The position numbers were made by a program, and so were the translations under genes. This document shows, one piece after another, positions 49,075 through 55,892 of a stretch of 55,892 bases of DNA. The stretch is from contig JACDNZ010000013.1 of assembly GCA_017656345.1 (NCBI GenBank), positions 1-55,892 of the forward strand. Direction: 5' to 3'. The DNA is from Thermosipho sp. (in: thermotogales). GTDB lineage: Bacteria; Thermotogota; Thermotogae; Thermotogales; Fervidobacteriaceae. The number at the start of each line of letters is the position of its first letter. Positions within the stretch are counted from its first letter, which is position 1. The notes beneath the pieces are model-generated. The model saw only the letters and a program-made list of their open reading frames with translations. It was not told the DNA's origin and made no database searches.

Positions 49075-50592
49075 ATGAAAGAATTAGTAATAAACAAAGT
49101 TAAGATGAAAGGGTTTAAAAATCATAAGGATACAGTTGAATTTGAATTAGGCAAAAAGACTTTAGTTGTCGGCGACAACGGGCAAGGAAAAACAACTTTA
49201 GGCGAGGCTATTGCATGGTGTTTATTAGGTTGTGATTTATTCGGAAATGAAAGAGCTACAACAAGACTTATTAATAATTCTTCTAAATCTGTAGAAGTAG
49301 AAATTGATTTTATATTTGATAATAAAAAACATAATCTAGTCAGAAGTAAAGTAGGAAAGTTTAATCACATATTTTTAGATGGTGAAAAAGCAACAAACGA
49401 AAAACTAATAGAATTTTATCAAGATAAGAACATATTTTTAAGTATATATAATCCTAGTTATTTTTCAAGTTTAAGTCCTAAGGAAGCAAAAAACGTATTA
49501 AATAAAGTATTAAAAGAAGTATCTAAAGAAGAAGTTTTTAATCATATGACAGAAGTTTATAGAAATCTTTTAATAGAAAATAATTTTAGACATCCTAATA
49601 TGTTTCTAGAGGAGAAAAGAGCTGAATTAAAAGAATTAGAAGAAGATATTTTATATCTACAAGGTTTTATAGATGCAAAAAATGAAAAAATGGAAATACC
49701 AGAAGAAATGCAGTTTGATGATACAGAATTAAATGTATTGAAAGAAAGAGCAGAAAAATTAGAAAAAGAATTATTAAACACAAAATCACTAGATACTGAT
49801 ATTACAAATACAAAGATTAAACTAGAATCATATAGAAGTGAATATTCAAGGCTTTTACAAGAGATGAAAGAATTAAACAATAAAATTAAATGCCCTACTT
49901 GTAACACAGAAATAGATTTAGACTTTACTAGAAAAGAAAATATGAAAAAAAGACTAGTAGAAATAAAAACAAAAGGATCAGAACTGAAGAATAAACTAGA
50001 ACAGTTAGAAAATAAAAACAAAGAAATGGAAAAAGAAAATCAAAATAAAAAAATAGAATTAGAAAAAATAAAGGCTAGAATAAAAGAATTGGAAGAAGAA
50101 AAGCAAAAAGTAAATGCTAATAATGCTACAAGAGAAAGACTATTAAAATTGCAAAATGAAAGCAAACTAAAAGCTATAAAAGCAAAAAGAGAAATTGAAG
50201 AATTACAAGATAAAAAAATACAAATAAAAATGCAAATAGATGCAGTAAAAGAATTTAATTCTATCAAACTAAGATTACAGGCAGAGAATATCAATAAATA
50301 TTTAGACAAAGTTACAATACAACTTCAAAAAATTGTAAAAAGTACAGGCGAATTAAAAGATGATTTTAAAATACTATATGACAATAAAGAATTTAATGTA
50401 TTAAGTAATTCTGAAAAAATAAAAGCAGGATTAGAAATAGCTAATCTTATTATTAACGAAATAGGTATCAAATATCCAATTTTTCTAGATAATGCAGAAA
50501 GTATTACAACATATAAAGCACCAGATACACAAATTATAATAGCTAAAGTTAAAGAAAATCAAAAATTAAGAGTAACAAAGGAGGTAATATAA
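49075..50592 (+). CDS. SMC/Rad50-like AAA ATPase with zinc hook
   Basis: A 505-residue ATPase. Walker A is VVGDNGQGKTTLGEA (residues 33-47); a long coiled coil bears the CPTC zinc hook (near 280), then the signature-like VLSNSEKIKAGLEIANLI and Walker B IFLDNAESI. Such Rad50/SbcC-type proteins act with nucleases or recombinases at DNA ends. The gene overlaps the ERF gene (TAATG), which argues for a joint recombination role. Walker B has N where E is usual (LDNAES), so hydrolysis may be modified. Confidence 0.88.
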   Translation: MKELVINKVKMKGFKNHKDTVEFELGKKTLVVGDNGQGKTTLGEAIAWCLLGCDLFGNERATTRLINNSSKSVEVEIDFIFDNKKHNLVRSKVGKFNHIFLDGEKATNEKLIEFYQDKNIFLSIYNPSYFSSLSPKEAKNVLNKVLKEVSKEEVFNHMTEVYRNLLIENNFRHPNMFLEEKRAELKELEEDILYLQGFIDAKNEKMEIPEEMQFDDTELNVLKERAEKLEKELLNTKSLDTDITNTKIKLESYRSEYSRLLQEMKELNNKIKCPTCNTEIDLDFTRKENMKKRLVEIKTKGSELKNKLEQLENKNKEMEKENQNKKIELEKIKARIKELEEEKQKVNANNATRERLLKLQNESKLKAIKAKREIEELQDKKIQIKMQIDAVKEFNSIKLRLQAENINKYLDKVTIQLQKIVKSTGELKDDFKILYDNKEFNVLSNSEKIKAGLEIANLIINEIGIKYPIFLDNAESITTYKAPDTQIIIAKVKENQKLRVTKEVI

Positions 50593-51227
50593 TGTCAGTC
50601 AAAGTTGCTAGAAAAATCAATGAAGTAATGAAAAAAGTCGGCTATCTTCAAAAAGACGGTACTGTGTCGTATAAATCAACTAGATATAATTATCTTTCAG
50701 AGGAAAAAGTTACAGCAGTTATTAGAGAAGCATTAATTGAAGTCGGTCTTATCATACTTCCAATAGAAGTTGAAACTGAATTTGTGCAATTATCTCCTGA
50801 AAAAAATAACAATCTAACTCAAGTAAAAGTTAGATATCTAATAATGGATATTGATTCAGGAGAGTCAATCCAAGTTATATCAGCAGGTCAGGGAGCAGAC
50901 ACACAGGATAAAGGTATTGCGAAAGCTATGACTATGGCATTTAAATATGTTCAAAGGCAAACTTTCGCAATTCCAACAGGTGACGATCCCGACCATACCC
51001 CTAGTGCAGAATTAGACGACACATTAAATCATAGTAAAAACGGAAGTAAAAATCAATATAAAAATAATGGCAAAATAACAGAAAAGGAAGCAGAAGAACT
51101 AGAAGAATTGATTAAGCTAAAAGGTGTAGATAAAGAAAAAGTTCTAAGCTACTATAAAGTCAAAGATATAAAAGATATGACTAAATTACAATTAGAACAT
51201 TGTAGAAATTATCTCAAGAGTAAATAA
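50592..51227 (+). CDS. erf: ERF-family single-strand annealing protein
   Basis: A 211-residue protein of the ERF recombinase superfamily: YNYLSEEKVTAVIREALIEV, GIAKAMTMAFKYVQRQTFAI and the hallmark GDDPD follow in order; the C-terminal 60 residues form a lysine-rich tail with a small helical domain (KITEKEAEELEELIKLKGVD). It anneals complementary single strands, works with SSB, and promotes genome circularisation and module exchange. GGAGGT precedes the ATG. Confidence 0.93.
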   Translation: MSVKVARKINEVMKKVGYLQKDGTVSYKSTRYNYLSEEKVTAVIREALIEVGLIILPIEVETEFVQLSPEKNNNLTQVKVRYLIMDIDSGESIQVISAGQGADTQDKGIAKAMTMAFKYVQRQTFAIPTGDDPDHTPSAELDDTLNHSKNGSKNQYKNNGKITEKEAEELEELIKLKGVDKEKVLSYYKVKDIKDMTKLQLEHCRNYLKSK

Positions 51228-51257
51228 TTAGTTTAAAAAGCTAAAACGAAGGATAAA

Positions 51258-51285
51258 AGGGGTTTTATACCCCTATATTTTTTTT
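51258..51285 (+). terminator. rho-independent terminator after erf
   Basis: AGGGGT (51258-51263), 5-base loop, ACCCCT (51269-51274), then eight Ts after ATAT. Confidence 0.75.
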
Positions 51286-51316
51286 AAATCCAAATTAATT
51301 TTTTCGTAAAAGGGGA

Positions 51317-51322
51317 TATAAT
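51317..51322 (+). promoter_or_regulatory. -10 element before the second XRE gene
   Basis: A perfect TATAAT with no convincing -35 precedes the regulator gene at 51364. Confidence 0.3.
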
Positions 51323-51363
51323 TCTACATAAGAGAAAAAAATTTACACATGGGGGGATATGTT

Positions 51364-51564
51364 ATGAAAAACAAAATAAAAGTATTAAGAGCAGAACACG
51401 AGATAACTCTTGAGAAATTATCAAGAGCATTAGGAATGAGCATTAAAACATTGTCGTTCATTGAAAATAGGAAAGTAGAACCAACAGTTGCATCAATGAG
51501 AAAGATAGCAGGATTTTTTGGCAAAAAGGTAGAAGAAGTATTTGATATAAACAATATGTGGTAA
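51364..51564 (+). CDS. XRE-family regulator
   Basis: A 66-residue minimal HTH protein (NKIKVLRAEHEITLEKLSRA then LGMSIKTLSFIENRKVEPTV), close to the small PBSX/XRE regulators of Firmicutes plasmids and phages. The ATG at 51364 follows GGGGGG. It precedes the replisome organiser and probably controls it. Confidence 0.85.
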   Translation: MKNKIKVLRAEHEITLEKLSRALGMSIKTLSFIENRKVEPTVASMRKIAGFFGKKVEEVFDINNMW

Positions 51565-51576
51565 GGGAGTGGAATA

Positions 51577-52494
51577 ATGGATAAAGTAAACGAATTTCTA
51601 ATATGGGAAAAATTAAGTCGAGATACTATTGATGTCAAGAGAATCTACATAGATATAGCAGATGACTTAGTCGCAGGGATACTCCTAAGCCAAATAGTTT
51701 TCTGGTATCTACCCAAAAAAAATGGTGATAAGAAGGTACAGGTAGAAAAAGAAGGCAGAATGTGGATAGCGAAAGGCAGAGATGATTGGTATGAAGAATG
51801 CAGAATATCACCGAAACAATTCGATAGGGCAAGTAAAATACTAAAAGAAAAAGGACTTATAGAAAAGAAACTATTTAAGTTTAATAACATTCCTACAATT
51901 CACATAAGCCTAAACTTTGATGTACTAATAGAAAAAATTAAAAAAGAATATGAAAAACAAGAAATTATATTAGAGATAGAAGAAACAAAAAAAGAAAATG
52001 CTGTAACTAAAGAGAAAGAAGAAAAAAATAAATGGGCTAATAGAAGCCCAGAAGAATTAAAAGAGATTGAAAGTTTAACAAAACTACTAATAGAAAAAAT
52101 ACTTAAAAACAACGATCGAGCAAAAGTTCCAAAAGAGGGAACTAAACAGTTTGAAAATTGGATGAGCGAGATTGAAAAATTAAACCGTCTAGGTCTGCCT
52201 GGGTGTAATAAAGGTTATAGTTTTGATGAAATACGAAAAGTTATAATTTGGTGTCAAAATGACGACTTTTGGAAACGGAATATCTTATCAGCTAAAAAAC
52301 TAAGAGAAAAATTTGATAAGTTATTCCTATCAGCAAATTTTAAACCTAATACTAGCAACCGAAACAAATTCCATAACTTTGAGCAACGGACTTCTAAATA
52401 TACAAAACAAGACCTAGACGAAATAGCAAGGCGTAAATTTGAAGAAGCCCTAGAAAACAAATTCCAAAACGCTTTAAATCGGTTAAGAAGGTGA
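51577..52494 (+). CDS. phage replisome organiser (DnaD/O-like)
   Basis: A 305-residue protein with an N-terminal winged-helix typical of phage replication-organiser proteins (DLVAGILLSQIVFWYLPKKN, DDWYEECRISPKQFDRASKI, LKEKGLIEKKLFKFNNIPTI) and a C-terminal helical part (EGTKQFENWMSEIEKLNRLG; FDEIRKVIIWCQNDDFWKRN) similar to DnaD-like domains. It would load the host helicase at the lytic origin. The phage encodes no helicase, primase or polymerase that I can see, so it relies on host ones. Confidence 0.8.
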   Translation: MDKVNEFLIWEKLSRDTIDVKRIYIDIADDLVAGILLSQIVFWYLPKKNGDKKVQVEKEGRMWIAKGRDDWYEECRISPKQFDRASKILKEKGLIEKKLFKFNNIPTIHISLNFDVLIEKIKKEYEKQEIILEIEETKKENAVTKEKEEKNKWANRSPEELKEIESLTKLLIEKILKNNDRAKVPKEGTKQFENWMSEIEKLNRLGLPGCNKGYSFDEIRKVIIWCQNDDFWKRNILSAKKLREKFDKLFLSANFKPNTSNRNKFHNFEQRTSKYTKQDLDEIARRKFEEALENKFQNALNRLRR

Positions 52495-52588
52495 TTGCTA
52501 GTATTAGTTTATCCAAAAAGTTAAAATTTTATACCTTAATTATTATATAAGAAATGTCGAAAAATGTCTAATAAAAAAGGTGATTAAA

Positions 52589-53467
52589 TTGAAAATAGGC
52601 CTAATTGATGTAGATAGCCATAACTTCCCAAATTTGGCTTTGATGAAAATATCAGCTTATCATAAATCAAAAGGTGATCATGTTGAATGGATTAATCCAC
52701 TTCTAGGGGAATATGACATAGTATATCAGTCTAAAATATTTGATTTTACACCTGATTTTAATACTTGCATTAAAGCAGATAAGATAATAAAAGGTGGTAC
52801 AGCGTACGGATTAGATAACAAACTACCTGATGAAATAGAAAATATGTACCCAGATTATGAACTATATGGAATTAAAGATGTAGCTTATGGATTTCTAACT
52901 AGGGGTTGCCCTAGAAAATGTGATTTCTGTATTGTAAGCAAAAAAGAAGGTAACAAAAGCATAAAGGTTGCAGATTTAAAACAGTTTTGGAATAGTCAAA
53001 GAGAAATAAAATTACTTGATCCAAACTTATTAGCTTGTAAAGATAGGCTAGAATTATTAGACCAGCTAATTGAAAGTAAAGCATGGATAGATTTTACACA
53101 AGGATTAGATATAAGGCTTATGACAGACGAAGTAATAGACAAAATAAAACAGATAAAAATTAAAATGATACATTTCGCATGGGATAGAGAAAAAGACAGC
53201 GACATAATAATTAAAAATTTAATTAACTTCAAGAAAAAAACAGGTATAGAAATGAGAAAAACAAGAGTATATGTATTAACTAATTTTGATACAGACTTTG
53301 AATTTGATTTATACCGAATTTATAAGTTAAAAGAGTTAAATTATGATCCGTATGTAATGATCTACAATAAACAGAATGCCCATAAAAAATATAAACGATT
53401 ACAAAGATGGGTTAATAATAAATTCATATTTAGAAGTTGTGAAAGATTTGAAGATTATAAACCATAG
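52589..53467 (+). CDS. radical SAM protein
   Basis: A 292-residue radical SAM enzyme: the N-terminal IGLIDVDSHNFPNLALMKIS is a B12-binding-like domain, and RGCPRKCDFC (about residues 108-117) is the CxxxCxxC iron-sulphur motif. The later FTQGLDIRLMTDE and FAWDREKDSD segments fit the barrel. The start is TTG at 52589 after AAGGTGAT. Substrate unknown; the neighbouring zinc-ribbon and PP-loop genes suggest a nucleic-acid or tRNA modification. Confidence 0.85.
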   Translation: MKIGLIDVDSHNFPNLALMKISAYHKSKGDHVEWINPLLGEYDIVYQSKIFDFTPDFNTCIKADKIIKGGTAYGLDNKLPDEIENMYPDYELYGIKDVAYGFLTRGCPRKCDFCIVSKKEGNKSIKVADLKQFWNSQREIKLLDPNLLACKDRLELLDQLIESKAWIDFTQGLDIRLMTDEVIDKIKQIKIKMIHFAWDREKDSDIIIKNLINFKKKTGIEMRKTRVYVLTNFDTDFEFDLYRIYKLKELNYDPYVMIYNKQNAHKKYKRLQRWVNNKFIFRSCERFEDYKP

Positions 53468-53482
53468 AAAAGGAGTGAAATT

Positions 53483-53785
53483 ATGATTATAAGGGGGAGT
53501 AAAATACAATATGATGTTAGACCTTATGTTCCAAGCTATCTAAATGGCACAAGAGTACCTGAAATAATAGAATGCCCTTTATGTAAAAGCAAACGAAATG
53601 TAGGAATAATCACAACTTTAGTAAGAAATAGAAAAAGAAAAGCAAGAGTAATATATGCATTATATTGTTCAAACTGTGATGTGGAGTTTATGGGAATGAA
53701 AAATAATGAGCCAGTATTAATACCACCTTTACAAAAAGGTGAAATATTAGGAATGGATACATTTGATTTAGAAAATAGACTGTAG
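53483..53785 (+). CDS. zinc-ribbon protein
   Basis: A 100-residue protein with CPLC and CSNC pairs (IECPLCKSKR; YALYCSNCDVEF) forming a zinc ribbon. AAAGGAGTG precedes the ATG. Between the radical SAM and PP-loop genes; it may help bind nucleic acid. Confidence 0.65.
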   Translation: MIIRGSKIQYDVRPYVPSYLNGTRVPEIIECPLCKSKRNVGIITTLVRNRKRKARVIYALYCSNCDVEFMGMKNNEPVLIPPLQKGEILGMDTFDLENRL

Positions 53786-53829
53786 AGGAAAATAAAATTT
53801 TAATATAAGAAATCAAGAGGTGTTTTAAT

Positions 53830-54657
53830 ATGATAAATCAATTAAATATTGAGGGTAAAACTAAAATAGACGTTGCTATTGAAAGAATTAAAATGTTCGA
53901 ACCACCAGAAGGTTATTATTTAGCATTTTCAGGTGGAAAAGATAGTTTGGTAGTAAAAGAACTTTTAAATATGGCAGGAGTTAAATATGACGCTCACTAC
54001 AATGTTACAACAGTAGACCCACCTGAGCTTATATATTACATAAGAAAATATCATCCTGATGTTATATTCGAAAAACCAGAAAAAACAATGTGGAGATTAA
54101 TACCAGAAAAATTAATGCCACCTACACGTCTTATTAGATATTGTTGTGATGTTCTTAAAGAAGGTGGTGGAATAGGAAGATTTGTTGTAACTGGTGTGAG
54201 ATGGGCTGAAAGTAGCAGAAGGAAAAACCAAAGACAAATGGTTGAATTTGATAGATACGGAAGTCAATCAAAAGAAGCAAAAGAAAAAAGAAAAATATTT
54301 CTTATGAGCGATAATGAAAAAAGAAGGAAAATGATTGAAAACTGTAAAGTAAAAGGTAAACACATATTAAATCCTATAATAGATTGGTCAGATAAAGATG
54401 TGTGGGATTTTATAAAACAAAGAAACCTTCCATACTGTGAATTATATGATCAAGGATTTACAAGGTTAGGTTGCATAGGTTGCCCAATGCAAGGAAGCAA
54501 AGGAATGATAAGAGATTTTGAAAGATGGCCTAAATTTAAAGAAGCATACTTACGAGCTTTTAAAAGAATGTTAGAAGCAAGAAAAGAAAAAGGTTTAAAA
54601 ACTGATAGATGGAAGACTCCAGAAGATGTTATGGAATGGTGGATAGGATGTGAGTAA
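53830..54657 (+). CDS. PAPS-reductase-family PP-loop protein
   Basis: A 275-residue PP-loop ATP pyrophosphatase: LAFSGGKDSLVVKELL (residues 32-47), the RLIRYCCDVLKEGGG segment, a WSDKDVWDFI motif and the C-terminal RLGCIGCPMQGSKG cysteine cluster. The family includes PAPS reductases and sulfur-transfer enzymes such as DndC. Phage homologues are common and poorly defined. No dnd-type partner genes are found here, so classical phosphorothioation is not supported; partnership with the radical SAM protein is possible. Confidence 0.85.
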   Translation: MINQLNIEGKTKIDVAIERIKMFEPPEGYYLAFSGGKDSLVVKELLNMAGVKYDAHYNVTTVDPPELIYYIRKYHPDVIFEKPEKTMWRLIPEKLMPPTRLIRYCCDVLKEGGGIGRFVVTGVRWAESSRRKNQRQMVEFDRYGSQSKEAKEKRKIFLMSDNEKRRKMIENCKVKGKHILNPIIDWSDKDVWDFIKQRNLPYCELYDQGFTRLGCIGCPMQGSKGMIRDFERWPKFKEAYLRAFKRMLEARKEKGLKTDRWKTPEDVMEWWIGCE

Positions 54658-54659
54658 AA

Positions 54660-54806
54660 ATGAAATTCAAATCGGCATGGGAATTAATAAAAGATTATGA
54701 AAAAGAACTAAGAGGATTACAAAAAATAAAATGGAAGATTCAATGTTTTATAGATGATATATACATTTATGTAAAATGTAAGTTTATCAGACTGTTTAGA
54801 AAGTGA
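54660..54806 (+). CDS. small hypothetical protein
   Basis: A 48-residue basic protein (MKFKSAWELIKDYEKELRGL then QKIKWKIQCFIDDIYIYVKC). Its ATG follows the PP-loop stop by two bases. Unassigned. Confidence 0.5.
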   Translation: MKFKSAWELIKDYEKELRGLQKIKWKIQCFIDDIYIYVKCKFIRLFRK

Positions 54807-54815
54807 GGGGTAAAT

Positions 54816-55163
54816 ATGAAAATCACACCATTAAGAAAACAAATATCTATTGAAGAATTAAAAGAAAGAAAAAGAAATTTAGATGCAGCATTATCATCTC
54901 TAACATTAAGCGAACATGCAAAAGAAGAAATAAGATGTTGGGCAGAACTAACTGATACAGCTATATTTTATCATGCGAAATGGAAACAAGAAGAGCAGAA
55001 AAATGAGAAATTAACAGCATTAAATCGTGAGTTAATGCAAGTAATTAAGGAAACAATATCGCTTTTAAAGGAAGCATTGCAAGAAGAATCGTGGGAAATA
55101 GAAAACAATATGATAGAGTACATTATTGAAACACTAGAAGAAAAAGCAAAGGGGGTTAGGTGA
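54816..55163 (+). CDS. coiled-coil phage protein
   Basis: A 115-residue helical protein. The C-terminal half contains KLTALNRELMQVIKETISLL, related to the fragment at 2-220 of this window. GAGGGG precedes the ATG. It belongs to the module located before the junction at 55838. Confidence 0.6.
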   Translation: MKITPLRKQISIEELKERKRNLDAALSSLTLSEHAKEEIRCWAELTDTAIFYHAKWKQEEQKNEKLTALNRELMQVIKETISLLKEALQEESWEIENNMIEYIIETLEEKAKGVR

Positions 55164-55336
55164 TGGATAAAACAAAAACAAAATGGGATATTTATAGAGA
55201 AATATGCAAGAAAAATGAAACTTGGTGCAGTAAATGTGAATTACAAATTAAAGAAGGACTTTTGAAAGGTTTATGTGGTGTAAGAGATAATAACGGATTA
55301 ACACCGAATCAAGAGTTATATGGAAATACTTTTTAA
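55163..55336 (+). CDS. small cysteine-containing protein
   Basis: A 57-residue protein (WDIYREICKKNETWCSKCEL) with four or five cysteines, a small metal-binding candidate. It overlaps the previous gene (TGATG). Unassigned. Confidence 0.55.
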   Translation: MDKTKTKWDIYREICKKNETWCSKCELQIKEGLLKGLCGVRDNNGLTPNQELYGNTF

Positions 55337-55350
55337 AAGGGGGTTAAGTA

Positions 55351-55509
55351 ATGAAATATAAAATATCTCTACATGGTTGTGATGATTCAACAACATTCGA
55401 GATGGAACTGACAGAAGAAGAATATAAACTACTTAAAAAAGTCGCTGATAAATCTCAAGAAGTTTCAACTTATGTATGTATGCCAATTATGGAAATTGAA
55501 AAGGTGTAA
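55351..55509 (+). CDS. small conserved phage protein
   Basis: A 52-residue protein (MKYKISLHGCDDSTTFEMEL, TEEEYKLLKKVADKSQEVST) with a layout common in small Firmicutes phage proteins. AAGGGGGTT precedes the ATG. Function unknown. Confidence 0.6.
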   Translation: MKYKISLHGCDDSTTFEMELTEEEYKLLKKVADKSQEVSTYVCMPIMEIEKV

Positions 55510-55564
55510 TGTAACTAAATTGAGGTTTAGGATAAATAAAAATAATTGAAAGGAGAATGTGAAA

Positions 55565-55840
55565 ATGAGAGCTGAAGATTTAAAGTGTTTTGAATTTGAA
55601 TGCGGAGAGACTGATTGGGTGATTGCTAGAAATAAGGAAGAAGCTGTTAATTATTATAAAAGTCTTGTTGGAAATGAAATTGAAGATTATGAAGTGAAAG
55701 AAATAGAGAATTGGCACGACCTATCTTTAAGAAAAGAAACACATTGTGGGTGGAAAGATACTACATTTTTAGAAGATGTGAAAGAAAGTTACAATCCTGA
55801 AACTTTTGAACCTTATATAATTGCTACAACTTATTATTAA
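55565..55840 (+). CDS. hypothetical phage protein at the junction
   Basis: A 91-residue acidic protein (MRAEDLKCFEFECGETDWVI, ARNKEEAVNYYKSLVGNEIE). The ATG at 55565 has AAAGGAG with 9-base spacing. Its TAA stop is the first triplet of the 55-base junction sequence, so this gene and the YopX-like gene at 777-1208 are two alternatives before the same downstream gene. Confidence 0.65.
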   Translation: MRAEDLKCFEFECGETDWVIARNKEEAVNYYKSLVGNEIEDYEVKEIENWHDLSLRKETHCGWKDTTFLEDVKESYNPETFEPYIIATTYY

Positions 55841-55892
55841 ATTTACAGTTAGGAGGGTGGGTAATGAACGACTATAAAGTGTTAGCGAAATT
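55838..55892 (+). repeat. 55-base terminal copy of 1206-1260
   Basis: Exactly 55 bases, from the stop codon TAA to the right edge, equal 1206-1260, including the start of the coiled-coil gene (ATG at 55864 equals 1232). It marks circular closure with a unit of 54,632 bp. The length suggests a k=55 assembly overlap. Confidence 0.95.

Noticed and set aside
53830..54657. DndC of a phosphorothioation system
   Set aside because: No dndB, dndD or dndE neighbours are present and PAPS-reductase-family proteins are frequent in phages with other roles.
1..55892. tRNA genes or an integrase/attachment site
   Set aside because: No cloverleaf with a T-loop GTTCRA signature and no tyrosine or serine recombinase motif was found by reading; an automated tRNA scan could still find a divergent one.

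Overview
This window is essentially one complete, circularly permuted genome of a phage-plasmid from a low-GC Gram-positive (Firmicutes, probably clostridial) host. The DNA is strongly AT-rich, almost every gene has an AGGAGG/GGGGG-type ribosome binding site, TTG and GTG starts are common, and reading frames are packed with ATGA/TAATG overlaps. The last 55 bases (55838-55892) are identical to 1206-1260, so the sequence closes on itself with a unit of about 54,632 bp. Bases 1-1205 are an alternative version of the stretch before the junction (see findings). I see no integrase, no tRNA gene and no CRISPR array.

Layout. (1) 1-8000, plus strand: early/accessory and DNA-metabolism genes (YopX-like, SSB, MazG-like pyrophosphatase, HNH nuclease, DUF1064 nuclease, ThyX, a sigma-4-like regulator). 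An array of 19-bp repeats and a near-consensus promoter follow, driving three acidic proteins of unknown function. (2) 8047-14655: small terminase, a phage sigma factor, a metallophosphoesterase, tiny membrane proteins, a C5 DNA methyltransferase interrupted by one stop codon, an intact Dam-type methyltransferase, and a compact structured-RNA candidate. (3) 14670-28780: large terminase, portal, scaffold, major capsid protein, connector, tail hub and receptor-binding protein. No tape-measure, tail-tube or sheath gene is present, so a short-tailed (podovirus) particle is inferred. (4) 28793-38839: one giant 3348-residue polyvalent protein with an ADP-ribosyltransferase-like segment, an N6-adenine methyltransferase segment and membrane-active ends, probably ejected with the DNA. 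(5) 38878-40719: XhlA-like protein, two-domain endolysin, holin-like protein. (6) 40810-42302: plasmid-type origin (phased DnaA boxes, 22-bp iterons) and a Rep_3 initiator. (7) 42410-47055, minus strand: Replic_Relax protein, TraG/VirD4-like ATPase behind a structured leader or oriT candidate, small proteins, and a TubZ/TubR segregation pair with a centromere candidate. (8) 47253-55840: YdjM-like membrane protein, two XRE regulators, an SMC-like ATPase with an ERF recombinase, a replisome organiser, a radical SAM enzyme, a zinc ribbon, a PAPS-reductase-family PP-loop enzyme, and small genes leading back to the junction.

How it works together (inference). In the dormant state the element would persist as a circular plasmid replicated from the Rep_3/DnaA origin and segregated by TubRZ, with the XRE regulators as candidate maintenance repressors. 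In the lytic state the organiser, ERF, SMC-like ATPase and SSB serve replication and recombination, and the phage sigma factor is placed to switch on the late block. The TraG-like ATPase and Replic_Relax protein next to the plasmid origin suggest a mobilisation-type function as well.
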